DNA of 64,000 bases from DATMER01 sp035556715 (GCA_035556715.1 DATMER010000029.1:40357-104356); one strand, 5' to 3'; counted from the first letter of the stretch, positions 42,879 to 51,303 are shown. A program made the numbers and translations. The notes: generated by a model not told the origin, from the sequence alone.

Positions 42879-43610
42879 ATGAAGCCCGGCACCCCCACCC
42901 TCCTCATCTTCACCCTCGGACCGGAGATGGAGAGCGCCCGCCGCGGCCTCCTCCCCGGAGAGCTGCGGGACGTGGAGACGGAGGTCTGGCAGAGCTGCCT
43001 GTCCGCTGCCCTGGAAGCGGGCCGCGCCGCCGGATGTGAGCTGGAGGTCTGCTCGCCCGCTCCTCTCGAACTGCCCGGGGATGCCCGGCACGTTCCCCAG
43101 GTGGGCGACGGGTTCGGCTCCCGCCTGGAAAAAGCGATGACGCGGTCCTTTTCCGGAGCCCTCCTCGTGGTCGGGACCGACGTTCCCGGCCTGACCGAGC
43201 GGCACCTCTTCGAGGCGCTGGGTCTGCTGACCGAGGACCCCGACCGGGTCGTGCTCGGCCCGAGCCCCGACGGCGGCCTCTATCTCCTGGCGGCGAGCCG
43301 GCCGATCGAGGGCCTCGCCAGCGCCACCCGCTGGTGCCGGCGCCACACCCTCCGGGGTCTGCTCCACGCGCTCCGGGCGTCAGGACGCCCCGTGGTCCTC
43401 CTGGAGCCCCTGGCGGACCTCGACCGGCGCGCCGATCTGGAGACCTGGGTCGGCGAAGGGGACCCGCGCTGGCGGAGGCTGATCCGGCTCCTGCGGGGGC
43501 TTCTTTCCGACCTGAGACGCCCCTTCACCCCCCAGGCCATAGGCCGGGCTCTCCCCGCGCTCGTCCCGGTCCGGGCCGGCCGCGCCCCTCCTCGCTCTCC
43601 TCATTCCTGA
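42879..43610 (+). CDS. DUF2064 family nucleotidyl/glycosyltransferase-like protein
   Basis: A 243-residue GT-A-fold protein of the DUF2064 type: LLIFTLGPEMESARRGLLP at the N-terminus, QVGDGFGSRLEKAMTRSF (about 73-90), LLVVGTDVPGLTERHLFEAL (about 94-113), VLGPSPDGGLYLLAASRP. The family is found next to arsenosugar methyltransferases and rSAM genes. First gene of the ArsM operon; a TATACA box lies just upstream. Donor unknown. Confidence 0.85.
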   Translation: MKPGTPTLLIFTLGPEMESARRGLLPGELRDVETEVWQSCLSAALEAGRAAGCELEVCSPAPLELPGDARHVPQVGDGFGSRLEKAMTRSFSGALLVVGTDVPGLTERHLFEALGLLTEDPDRVVLGPSPDGGLYLLAASRPIEGLASATRWCRRHTLRGLLHALRASGRPVVLLEPLADLDRRADLETWVGEGDPRWRRLIRLLRGLLSDLRRPFTPQAIGRALPALVPVRAGRAPPRSPHS

Positions 43611-43682
43611 ACCGCCTGCCCGGCTCGCAGCGGAGCCGCGGGCGCCTCTTTCTTGAACCAGGACCGCTGGAGGAGATCCTTT

Positions 43683-44837
43683 ATGTCGATCGCAGTGGAA
43701 GCCGTCGTGCGAGACCGATATCGGCAAGGCGCGCAGGAGCGCGTCCAGGACCTGTGCTGCCCGGTGGACTACGACCCGCGATATCTCGCGGCGATCCCCG
43801 AGGAGGTCCTCGAGCGGGATTACGGCTGCGGCGACCCCAGCCGCCACTTGCGCGAAGGGGAGACCGTGCTCGATCTCGGCAGCGGCACCGGCAAGATCTG
43901 CTTCATCGCGGCCCAGGTGGTCGGCCGCGAGGGACGGGTGATCGGGGTCGACATGACGGACGAGATGCTCGAGGTGGCCCGCCGCAATGCCCCGCAGGTC
44001 GCCGAGCGGCTTGGCTACTCCAACGTGGAGTTCCGCCGCGGTCGCATCCAGGACCTTGCTCTCGACGTCGACCTCCTGGACGAGGCCCTGGCGCGGGAGC
44101 CGGTGACCAGCTCGGAGGCCCTCCTCCGCGCCGCGACCCTCGCGGACGACCTGCGGCGCACCCGCCCCCTGATTGCCGACCGCTCGGTCGATGTGGTGGT
44201 CTCCAACTGCGTGCTCAACCTGGTGGACGGCCAGGACAAGCCGCGCCTCTTCCAGGACATCTACCGTGTGCTGAGGGATGGCGGCCGGGCGGTGATCTCG
44301 GACATTGTCAGCGACGAGCCCGTTCCCCTGGAGCTGCAGCAGAACCCCAAGCTCTGGAGCGGCTGCATCTCGGGAGCCATGACCGAGACCGGCTTCCTGG
44401 AGGCCTTCGAGACTGCCGGCTTCCACGGCATCCGCATCCTCGAACGGCAGAGGGAGCCCTGGCAGACAGTCGACGGAATCGAGCTCCGCTCGGTCACTGT
44501 CGAGGCCTTCAAGGGCAAGGCGGGGATCTGCCTGGAGAGGCGCCAGGCGGTCATCTACAAGGGACCCTTCCGCGAGGTGCTGGACGACGACGGCCATCGC
44601 ATGAAGCGCGGCGAGCGCTACGCCGTCTGCGACAAGACGTTCCGCCTCTACCAGAGGGAGCCTTACCGCTCGCAGTTCGAATTCATCGAGCCTCTCGAAG
44701 AGGTACCAGTTGAGACTGCGCAGCCGTTCGACTGCTCGCGCACATCCTTGCGCCACCCGCGCGAGAGCAAAGGTCAGGACTACCAGGTCACCACAGAGGC
44801 CCAGGCCTGCTGCGCGCCCGGCTCCGGCTGCTGCTGA
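43683..44837 (+). CDS. arsenite methyltransferase-like protein (ArsM family)
   Basis: A 384-residue SAM-dependent methyltransferase. SAM motif VLDLGSGTGKICFIAAQVVG (about 60-79). Arsenic-binding Cys of ArsM are present: CC in DLCCPVDYDP (about 21), SNCVLNL (about 178) and WSGCISGAMTETGFLEAF (about 225). The C-terminus ends in a Cys cluster ACCAPGSGCC (about 374-384), as in other ArsM proteins. ATG 43683 has AGGAGATCC upstream; the longer frame start is ignored. Predicted to methylate As(III) and commit arsenic to organoarsenical synthesis. Confidence 0.9.
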   Translation: MSIAVEAVVRDRYRQGAQERVQDLCCPVDYDPRYLAAIPEEVLERDYGCGDPSRHLREGETVLDLGSGTGKICFIAAQVVGREGRVIGVDMTDEMLEVARRNAPQVAERLGYSNVEFRRGRIQDLALDVDLLDEALAREPVTSSEALLRAATLADDLRRTRPLIADRSVDVVVSNCVLNLVDGQDKPRLFQDIYRVLRDGGRAVISDIVSDEPVPLELQQNPKLWSGCISGAMTETGFLEAFETAGFHGIRILERQREPWQTVDGIELRSVTVEAFKGKAGICLERRQAVIYKGPFREVLDDDGHRMKRGERYAVCDKTFRLYQREPYRSQFEFIEPLEEVPVETAQPFDCSRTSLRHPRESKGQDYQVTTEAQACCAPGSGCC

Positions 44838-44843
44838 GATGAA

Positions 44844-45704
44844 ATGAACGCCCCGCAGGTTTCGCTCCTGTCGCTCGATACCCTCTGGTTCCAAGTGGGG
44901 GGCACGGTGTGCAACCTGGCCTGCACCCACTGCTTCATCTCCTGCTCCCCGACGAACCACACGCACGAATTCATGCCGCTCGACCAAGTGAAGACCTATC
45001 TCGCAGAGGCATCCCGGCTGGGAGTCCGCGAGTACTACTTCACTGGGGGCGAACCCTTCCTCAATCCCGACATGGAGGCGATCCTGCAGGCGACGCTCGA
45101 GGTCGGCCCCGCCACGGTGCTGACCAACGGTCTCCTCCTCGATCCCGCCCGGTGCGCCCGGCTCAAGAGGCTGGAGCAGGGGTCGGACTACTCCCTCGAC
45201 CTCCGCGTTTCGCTGGACGGCTACGACGCCGCCACCAACGACCCGATCCGCGGCGAGGGGACCTTCGAGCGCATCCTGCGCGGGGTGCGCAACCTGGCCG
45301 AAGCCGGGCTCAACCCGGTGATCACCGTCACGGAGGTTTGCCGGGAGGCGGGGACCGACGCGGGCAAGGAGCGGTTCTTCCAACTCCTTCGATCTTTGGG
45401 GATCGACCGGCCGCGGCTCAAGATCCTCCCCGTGTTCCAGATCGGCGCCGAGGCCGAGCGTGGCGGCGCATACGAAAGCCGGCAGAGATTGCGCGAGGGG
45501 GACGTGCCCGACGGGGCCTGGGACCATCTCCAGTGCAGCGGGTGCCGGATGGTCACGGACCAGGGGGTCTGGGTCTGCCCCATCCTGGTCAACGAGCCCT
45601 CGGCCCGCATGGGCGAAACCCTGGCCGACACCCTCGGGAGCTTCCCCCTGGACCACCCGGCCTGCTGGACGTGCCATGCCTATGGAGTGAGCTGCAAGAC
45701 ATGA
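44844..45704 (+). CDS. radical SAM protein of the ArsM operon
   Basis: A 286-residue radical SAM enzyme. The cluster motif is C-x3-C-x2-C in VCNLACTHCFISC (about 20-32), GGEPFLNPDMEAI follows (about 70), and a Cys-rich SPASM-like C-terminus (CSGCRMVTDQGVWVCPILVN ... HPACWTCHAYGVSC, about 235-284) probably binds auxiliary clusters. Position 6 bp after the ArsM gene suggests it adds a 5'-deoxyadenosyl or similar carbon unit to a methylated arsenical, as in arsenosugar synthesis; it lacks the usual ArsS C-terminal domain, so the product may differ. Confidence 0.85.
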   Translation: MNAPQVSLLSLDTLWFQVGGTVCNLACTHCFISCSPTNHTHEFMPLDQVKTYLAEASRLGVREYYFTGGEPFLNPDMEAILQATLEVGPATVLTNGLLLDPARCARLKRLEQGSDYSLDLRVSLDGYDAATNDPIRGEGTFERILRGVRNLAEAGLNPVITVTEVCREAGTDAGKERFFQLLRSLGIDRPRLKILPVFQIGAEAERGGAYESRQRLREGDVPDGAWDHLQCSGCRMVTDQGVWVCPILVNEPSARMGETLADTLGSFPLDHPACWTCHAYGVSCKT

Positions 45705-46660
45705 CGAAGTTGACGGCTCATCGCGGGATGGCCACCTGGGGGGAGGCGCTGGTCCCCCTGGAGCGCTTCCGCAAGGCCGCGACCGAGGCGGGCCGAACCC
45801 TCGCGCCCGGGGAGAGGGAGGCAGCGCTGGGCTCCTACCGGGCTCCCGCGCCGGACCCGACGCCTGTCGAAGGTCCCTACTCCAGGATCGCGGTCTTCGG
45901 CGGCGTCTACAGCAACCATTACGCCCTGGCCGCTCTCCTGGAGGACGCCATCCGGCGCGGAGCCGAGGCAATCTACTGCCTGGGCGACCTGGGAGCTTTC
46001 GGACCGAACCCGGAGAAGGTCCGGCCGCTGCTCGATCAGGGGAGCGTGCTCTCCATCCAGGGCAACTACGAGGAGTCCCTCGCCTCCGGCCGCGAGGACT
46101 GCAACTGCGGCTATACCGATCCGCGGGACAACCACTTCGCCGAGATCTCCTACCGCTATACCGAGCGCAACTGTTCGCCGGGATTCAAGGCCTGGATGGG
46201 GACGCTGCCGAGGAGGAGGCGTGTGAGGGTGGGCGACCGCGAGCTGCTGCTCATCCATGGCTCGCCCCGGCGGATCAACGAGTTCCTGTTCCACAGCACC
46301 TCTCCGGTCCCGTTCCTGGAGGTGCTGCTGGATCAGAACGGCTGCGACGGCCTCCTCTGCACCCACACCGGGCTTCAATGGCACCGGCACCTCCCCTCAG
46401 GGAGGGACGTGGTCAACGTGGGAGTGATCGGCAGGCCGGCCAACGACGGCAGCACTCATGTTTGGTACTCGATGCTGGAGGCGCGGGAGGATGGCTTGAA
46501 AGTCGAGCTTCTCCCGCTCGCCTACGATCACCAGTTCCTGGCCGCGGAGATGCGCCGCGAAGCGCTACCCGAAGAGTTCGTGGAGACGGTCCTCACCGGC
46601 TGGTGGACCACCTGCCTGGAGATCCTGCCCGCTCGCGAGAGAGCGGCATCTAAATATTGA
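45701..46660 (+). CDS. metallophosphoesterase-like protein with altered metal-binding motifs
   Basis: A 319-residue protein of the calcineurin-like fold. Blocks GDLGAFGPNPEKV (about 95-107), IQGNYEESL (about 118), LLIHGSPRRI and CTHTGLQWHRHL correspond to motifs II-V, but the first motif reads FGGVYSNH instead of the usual D-x-H and the third has Tyr instead of His in GN-H. Metal coordination is therefore likely changed. Its ATGA overlaps the stop of the radical SAM gene. It may dephosphorylate a sugar phosphate intermediate or have become a binding protein. Confidence 0.75.
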   Translation: MTKLTAHRGMATWGEALVPLERFRKAATEAGRTLAPGEREAALGSYRAPAPDPTPVEGPYSRIAVFGGVYSNHYALAALLEDAIRRGAEAIYCLGDLGAFGPNPEKVRPLLDQGSVLSIQGNYEESLASGREDCNCGYTDPRDNHFAEISYRYTERNCSPGFKAWMGTLPRRRRVRVGDRELLLIHGSPRRINEFLFHSTSPVPFLEVLLDQNGCDGLLCTHTGLQWHRHLPSGRDVVNVGVIGRPANDGSTHVWYSMLEAREDGLKVELLPLAYDHQFLAAEMRREALPEEFVETVLTGWWTTCLEILPARERAASKY

Positions 46661-46671
46661 GGAGATTTGCC

Positions 46672-47838
46672 ATGAGCAAGCCCCGCATCGCCATCCTGGG
46701 AGCCGGACCCGTCGGGCTGGAGGCCGCCCTGGCCGCCTCCGAAGGGGGGTATCCATTCACCGTCTACGAGGCCGCTCCCACACCCGGAGGCAACGTGCGC
46801 TCCTGGGGACACGTCAGGATGTTCACCCCCTGGGATCTGAACGTCTCCCCCCGCATGCGCCGCCGCCTCGACGCGCCCTCCGGGTCCGAGTGCCCCACCG
46901 GCCACGAGCTGGCCGAGCGGCTGCTCGATCCCATCGCCACTCTCCCCGACGTCGCGCCGAACCTCCGGCTCGGAACCCGGGTCCTGAGCCTCGGCCGCGA
47001 AGGGCTGCTCAAGCATGAAGAGATCGCCAACGCCGAGCGGGGCCGGCGGCCCTTCCGGATCCTCCTCTCGGACGGCGACCGGGAGTGGACGGACCGGGCG
47101 GACGTGGTGATCGACGCCACCGGCACCTACAGCAATCCGAACCGCCTGGGCGACGCGGGCATCCCGGCCCCGGGCGAGCGGGAGCTGAACGGCGAGATCC
47201 GGCGCCAGATCCCCGACTTCGACCGCGAGGCCTCGGACTGGGCCGGCAAGACCGTCCTCCTCGCCGGCTCCGGCCACTCGGCCCAGACCTCGGTCCGGGA
47301 ACTGGCGCGGCTGGCCCAGGATACCCCCGGCACCCGGGTGGTCTGGGCTCTGCGTCACACCGATTGGGGAACCCACGAGGGGGACCCGCTGCCGGAACGG
47401 GCGCGCCTGGCCGCCGATGCCCAGTCGCTGGCGAGCGGTTCCTCGGCGGCGGTCGAGGCACGGCGGGGCGTGGTCGTCGAGGAGCTCTCCCGTCCGAATG
47501 GCAAGATCGAGGTCACCTTGCGCAACGGGTCCGGGTCAGCGCGGGTCGCGGTGGACCGGGTCCTCTCCCTCACCGGATTTGTCGGAGACCACGAGCTCTA
47601 CCGTCAGCTCCAGGTCCACGAGTGCTACGCCACCTGCGGCCCGATCAAGCTCTCCGCGGCGCTCCTCGGCGCGGCGGCCGGAGACTGCCTGACCCAGACC
47701 AGCCATGGCGCCGAAACCCTGATGAACCCCGAGCCCGGCTTCTTCATCCTGGGCATCAAGTCCTATGGACGGAACAACACCTTCCTGATGCGGGTTGGCT
47801 GGGACCAGGTCTCCGAGGTGTTCGGGACGCTGGGCTGA
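46672..47838 (+). CDS. FAD-dependent oxidoreductase of the ArsM operon
   Basis: A 388-residue flavoprotein with FAD-binding IAILGAGPVGLEAALAAS (residues 6-23) and a second nucleotide-binding loop VLLAGSGHSAQTSVRELARLA (about 190-210), the arrangement of flavin monooxygenase-like enzymes; DATGTYSNPN (about 145) is the usual end of the second domain. Start ATG 46672 has GAGGAGAT upstream. As the last gene of the operon it may oxidise or reduce the arsenic product. Substrate is inference only. Confidence 0.85.
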   Translation: MSKPRIAILGAGPVGLEAALAASEGGYPFTVYEAAPTPGGNVRSWGHVRMFTPWDLNVSPRMRRRLDAPSGSECPTGHELAERLLDPIATLPDVAPNLRLGTRVLSLGREGLLKHEEIANAERGRRPFRILLSDGDREWTDRADVVIDATGTYSNPNRLGDAGIPAPGERELNGEIRRQIPDFDREASDWAGKTVLLAGSGHSAQTSVRELARLAQDTPGTRVVWALRHTDWGTHEGDPLPERARLAADAQSLASGSSAAVEARRGVVVEELSRPNGKIEVTLRNGSGSARVAVDRVLSLTGFVGDHELYRQLQVHECYATCGPIKLSAALLGAAAGDCLTQTSHGAETLMNPEPGFFILGIKSYGRNNTFLMRVGWDQVSEVFGTLG

Positions 47839-47880
47839 ACAGGAGCTCGTTGCCGGGGAAGTAAAGAGTGCGCCGAGGCG

Positions 47881-48375
47881 CTATGCAGCGGAGGCCGCCA
47901 TCCGGGCGACCCACCGCCGTTGCTCATCCGTGTCCGGCACCTCTCTCCCCCGGGCCTTTGCAATGCGGCCAAAGGCGGAATCCGGATCTTCTCCGGTGGA
48001 AACGAGCAAGGCCGCCACCACCAGGGACGATCTGCCGATTCCCTGGCGGCAGTGGACGCCGACGTTCTTCCCCGATTCGAGCGCCCTGTGCAGCTCCTCG
48101 AGGAATCGGGCGAAGTCGGCCCTTGAAGAAGGAACTCCGTAGTCCGGGACCGGAAAAGTGCGGAGCTCGACCCCCTCCTTCTGGGCAAGCGCCTTCTCCT
48201 GCTCGAGACCCAGCTCGGCCGCTTCTTCCGAAGTCAGCAGCGAGGCGACCACATCGAGGCCTGCGTCCCGCCAGGACCGCACCTCATCCTGAAGCCAATC
48301 ACCGCCGCGGGGCCGTGGAACGATTCCAAGGCGGCCGCGCCACGGACCTGGGACCCAGTAGACCTCGGTCTTCAT
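47881..48375 (-). CDS. dual-specificity protein phosphatase-like protein
   Basis: A 164-residue phosphatase with the P-loop VHCRQGIGRSS (about 100-110, C-x5-R). N-terminal EVYWVPGPWRGRLGIVPRPRGGDWL is typical of a bacterial group found with a short ParB-like partner. ATG at 48375 is chosen because longer frame residues overlap the upstream small gene. Convergent with the oxidoreductase. Substrate unknown. Confidence 0.85.
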   Translation of the reverse strand: MKTEVYWVPGPWRGRLGIVPRPRGGDWLQDEVRSWRDAGLDVVASLLTSEEAAELGLEQEKALAQKEGVELRTFPVPDYGVPSSRADFARFLEELHRALESGKNVGVHCRQGIGRSSLVVAALLVSTGEDPDSAFGRIAKARGREVPDTDEQRRWVARMAASAA

Positions 48376-48388
48376 GGCCAGATGTCCG

Positions 48389-48619
48389 TCATTCGAAAGG
48401 CTCCCTCGGTAGCGCATCGACGTCTGCACCACGCTCCCGCAGCAGGAAGACGCGATGATGCCCATCCATGATAGTCCCATCCGGCTTCACCTTGAGCGCG
48501 GGTTCACCCGGGCGCAGCGACGCGATCAGCTCCTCTGTCGACAGCCTGCTGAAGGCGGCCAGCTTCGGCTGACTCAGCGAGCCCGCGGCGTGCAGTGACT
48601 TGAGTGGAACATTTAGCAC
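48389..48619 (-). CDS. short ParB-like nuclease-domain protein
   Basis: A 76-residue protein: LSQPKLAAFSRLSTEELIASLRPG and TIMDGHHRVFLLRERG (about 50-65) match the ParB/sulfiredoxin-like DGHHR motif. It precedes the phosphatase by 13 bp in the same orientation. This two-gene order recurs in other genomes and looks toxin-antitoxin-like, but no activity is established. Start is GTG at 48619. Confidence 0.75.
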   Translation of the reverse strand: MLNVPLKSLHAAGSLSQPKLAAFSRLSTEELIASLRPGEPALKVKPDGTIMDGHHRVFLLRERGADVDALPREPFE

Positions 48620-48692
48620 CCTGAAAACATAACACGCGGTCGTCGAATCTCGGCTGCGAGCAGCCAGCGACCTGAGCTAGACTCGCCGGGCC

Positions 48693-49817
48693 ATGCAGTA
48701 CTTCGGTCAACCCGACTTCAAACACACTGAAATCCCGGCGGTGGGCGTCCTCCTGGCCAACCTGGGGACGCCCGACGCGCCGGATACGCTTGCCCTGCGC
48801 CGCTACCTGCGCGAGTTCCTCCTCGACCCGCGGGTCATCGAGATGTCGCGGCCGCTCTGGTGGCTGATCCTGCACCTGTTCGTACTGCCATTTCGCCCCA
48901 AGAAGTCCGCCGCGCTCTACAAGAAAGTCTGGACGCCGGAGGGCTCGCCGCTCCTGGTCATCAGCAAGAGGCAGGCGGCGGCAATCGAGAAGGCTCTGCG
49001 CACCGAGGCCGGCACGCCTGTCCATGTCACCCTGGGGATGCGCTACGGCAATCCATCCCTCCGGTCGGCGCTGCGCGAGCTGGCGGAGAAGGGCTGCCGG
49101 CGCATCCTGGTGCTGCCGCTCTATCCCCAGTATGCGGCGGTCACCAGCGGCTCGACTTTCGATGGCGTCGCCGCCGAACTCACCCGTTGGCGATGGGTAC
49201 CGGAGCTGCGCGTGATCCAGCACTACCACGACGAGCCGGGGTACGTCCGAGCCCTCGCCACGACGATCCGTGAGGCCTGGGCGGACGGCTCGCAGGCCGA
49301 CAAGCTCCTCTTCTCCTTCCATGGCATCCCGCAGCGCTACTTCGAGGCGGGGGACCCCTACTTCTGCCACTGCCACAAGACGGCCCGCCTCGTAGCCGAG
49401 GACCTCGGGCTGCCCCGCGACCGTTACGAGGTCTCCTTCCAGTCGCTCTTCGGCCGGGAGGAGTGGCTCAAACCGTACACCGACAAGACGATGCAGGCCA
49501 TGGCCCGGTCCGGAGTGCGCAGCCTGGACGTGATCTGCCCCGGCTTCTCCGCCGACTGCCTGGAGACCCTGGAGGAGATCGACGAGCAGAACCGCGAGAT
49601 CTTCCTCCACGCCGGCGGCGAGCGCTACCGCTATATCCCAGCCCTCAACGACCGGCCTGACCATGTCCGCTTCCTCACCGAGCTGGTGATCCGCAACCTC
49701 CAGGGTTGGGTGGGGAGGGATGCAGAGGCGGCGCAGCGCAATCCGGAGGCGTCCGCCCAGCGCGCCGAGGCCCGGGAAGCGGCTGCCGTCGGCGCTGACG
49801 GCGGCTACGGAAGCTGA
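48693..49817 (+). CDS. hemH: ferrochelatase
   Basis: Inserts Fe(II) into protoporphyrin IX (or coproporphyrin) in heme synthesis. A 374-residue protein with GVLLANLGTPDAPDTLALRRYLREFLLDPRVI (about 11-43), the metal-binding His in FSFHGIPQRYFEAGDPYFCHCHKTA (about 203-228), SFQSLFGREEWLKPYTD (about 245) and ICPGFSADCLETLEEID. The Cys pair in FCHCH is compatible with an iron-sulfur-free enzyme. The C-terminal 25 residues are Ala/Glu rich and dispensable-looking. Confidence 0.96.
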   Translation: MQYFGQPDFKHTEIPAVGVLLANLGTPDAPDTLALRRYLREFLLDPRVIEMSRPLWWLILHLFVLPFRPKKSAALYKKVWTPEGSPLLVISKRQAAAIEKALRTEAGTPVHVTLGMRYGNPSLRSALRELAEKGCRRILVLPLYPQYAAVTSGSTFDGVAAELTRWRWVPELRVIQHYHDEPGYVRALATTIREAWADGSQADKLLFSFHGIPQRYFEAGDPYFCHCHKTARLVAEDLGLPRDRYEVSFQSLFGREEWLKPYTDKTMQAMARSGVRSLDVICPGFSADCLETLEEIDEQNREIFLHAGGERYRYIPALNDRPDHVRFLTELVIRNLQGWVGRDAEAAQRNPEASAQRAEAREAAAVGADGGYGS

Positions 49818-49856
49818 TAGATTTCGTTCTCCACAGATGTCGATAGGAGGAGCAAG

Positions 49857-50717
49857 ATGAAGAAGCTTTGGCTTCGCACCACCCTTCCAGCCGTCGGATT
49901 GCTGACCCTCGCAGCCGGGGCCTTCGCCCAACAGCCGCAGCTCCCGCTTCCCCGGCCGAGCCCCAACGCCACGGTGACCCAGACCATCGGGATCACCGAG
50001 ATCTCGATCCACTACAGCCGTCCGGGGGTCAAGGGGCGGACGATCTGGGGCGAGCTCGTGCCGTACGGCGAGGTCTGGCGCACCGGCGCCAACGAGAACA
50101 CCACGATCCGCTTCAGCACCCCGGTAAAAGTCGAGGGGAAAGAGCTCCCCGCCGGCCTCTACGGTCTGCAGACGATCCCCACCGCGGACCAATGGACCCT
50201 CATCTTCAGCAAGGACGCCGATCAGTGGGGCGCCTTCAACTACAAGCCCGAGAACGACGCGCTCCGCGTCCAGGTCAAGCCGCAGCCGGCCGAGATGCGG
50301 GAGCGCATGGCCTTCGACATCGAGGACATGACCGACACGTCCGCGAAGGTCGTGATGCACTGGGAGAAGCTGCGGGTCCCCTTCACCGTCGAGGTGGACA
50401 CCACGAAGCTGACCGCGGACTCGGTGAAGAACACCATGCGCTGGCAGAACTTCGTCCAGGCCGCCAACTACTGCATCCAGGCCAACGCCTGCCTCGACGA
50501 CGCCGGCCGCTGGCTCGACGCCTCGATCGCCCTGGAGCCGACCTTCTCGAACCAGCGCGCCAAGGCCATGCTCCTGGCCAAGCAGAACAAGTTCAAGGAC
50601 GCGGCAGCCTGGGGCGAGAAGGCCCTGACCGCCGCGAAAGCGGCGACACAGGCTCCCCCGGCCCAGCAGGTGACGGATCTGGAGACCAGCGTCGCGGATT
50701 GGAAGAAGAGGGGGTAG
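49857..50717 (+). CDS. secreted DUF2911 domain protein
   Basis: A 286-residue exported protein: signal peptide 1-24 (TTLPAVGLLTLAAGAFA), then DUF2911 (about 35-185): SPNATVTQTIGITEISIHYSRPGVKGRTIWGELVPYGEVWRTGAN, FYGLQTIP-type sequence, WTLIFSKDADQWG, and a C-terminal helical TPR-like part (about 190-286, QNKFKDAAAWGEKALTAAKA). DUF2911 proteins are frequent in Bacteroidota and Acidobacteria; function unknown. RBS AGGAGGAGC precedes the ATG. Confidence 0.9.
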   Translation: MKKLWLRTTLPAVGLLTLAAGAFAQQPQLPLPRPSPNATVTQTIGITEISIHYSRPGVKGRTIWGELVPYGEVWRTGANENTTIRFSTPVKVEGKELPAGLYGLQTIPTADQWTLIFSKDADQWGAFNYKPENDALRVQVKPQPAEMRERMAFDIEDMTDTSAKVVMHWEKLRVPFTVEVDTTKLTADSVKNTMRWQNFVQAANYCIQANACLDDAGRWLDASIALEPTFSNQRAKAMLLAKQNKFKDAAAWGEKALTAAKAATQAPPAQQVTDLETSVADWKKRG

Positions 50718-50830
50718 TGCTCTGTCACTCTTGGATTGACGGGTAGCCTTCTGCAGGGGAGGGGCTTGCCCCCTCCCGGGAGGGCGGAAGCTCCAAATCC
50801 GATTCTGCCGGGAGTTTTCCCCCTCTCGGC

Positions 50831-50863
50831 GGGGGCGCGCTGCCGATCGCACCCCCGCCTTTC
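50831..50863 (+). repeat. 33-bp direct repeat, left copy (flanks the 51-55 kb island)
   Basis: GGGGGCGCGCTGCCGATCGC followed by ACCCCCGCCTTTC. It matches 55428-55460 with 30 of 33 identical positions and the same orientation. Its arms GGGGGCG/CGCCCCC-type can fold. The rest of 50718-50976 holds a GC-rich hairpin (50757-50784) and no gene. Confidence 0.8.
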
Positions 50864-50976
50864 CTCAACAGTCATTCCCTTCGAATCCAGCATGCCCCTG
50901 GGCGCCAGCTTGCGAAGCAGGCAGGCGCTATGCTGTCTTGGTCGCCGTCACCTGGCGCGGAGACAAGGAGGCAAAG

Positions 50977-51240
50977 GTGGGATCTCAGGCGTTTTCGGTT
51001 CGGCTCTCGACCAAGGGCCTGCTCGTCGTCCCCAAGGAGATCCGGCAGCGGCATGGCTGGACGGAAGGAATGGAGCTCGTGCTCGAAGACCGGGGCGACA
51101 GCATCCTGGTGCGCCCGGCCCGGCAGTTGCCCGAGACAGCGCACGAAGACCTCGTCGGGTGCACGGGGTACCGGGGACCCGCCAAGACTCTAGCGGAGAT
51201 GGAAGCCGCTATCGCGATGGGAGCACGGAGGCGCCGTTGA
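50977..51240 (+). CDS. AbrB/MazE-family antitoxin (VapB-like)
   Basis: An 87-residue SpoVT/AbrB swapped-hairpin protein: FSVRLSTKGLLVVPKEIRQRHGWTEGMELVLEDRGDSILVRP (about 6-47), with C-terminal toxin-neutralising segment EDLVGCTGYRGPAKTLAEMEAAI. GTG 50977 has AAGGAGG six nt upstream. A toxin would be expected to start at its stop codon; only a decayed vapC start is there. Confidence 0.85.
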   Translation: MGSQAFSVRLSTKGLLVVPKEIRQRHGWTEGMELVLEDRGDSILVRPARQLPETAHEDLVGCTGYRGPAKTLAEMEAAIAMGARRRR

Positions 51241-51280
51241 TCTCGCTCAACACAACGTGATACCTGCGTTGGGTTTTTGC
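51237..51280 (+). pseudogene. decayed vapC (PIN toxin) 5' end
   Basis: TTG at 51237, overlapping the antitoxin stop, opens M-I-S-L-N-T-T-stop. Restoring one A gives MISLNTNVIPAL, the typical vapC N-terminus MISLDTNV-like, with the first catalytic Asp changed to Asn. A single-base deletion and the Asp loss, with no further PIN sequence downstream, indicate a dead toxin. Confidence 0.55.
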
Positions 51281-51282
51281 CA

Positions 51283-51303
51283 CTGGCATCTTGCAGATGC
51301 CAG
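51283..51303. other. perfect 9-bp inverted repeat
   Basis: CTGGCATCT-TGC-AGATGCCAG forms a perfect hairpin 42 bp after the antitoxin. No T-tract follows it on either strand, so a standard intrinsic terminator is not clear. Between 51304 and 51537 I see nothing recognisable. Confidence 0.5.

Noticed and set aside
43380..45971. 863-codon open frame on the minus strand
   Set aside because: It lies antisense to the DUF2064, ArsM and radical SAM genes, is low in complexity and is a by-product of high-GC codon usage.
48504..50852. 782-codon minus-strand open frame
   Set aside because: It is antisense to hemH and the DUF2911 gene, which have clear family motifs.
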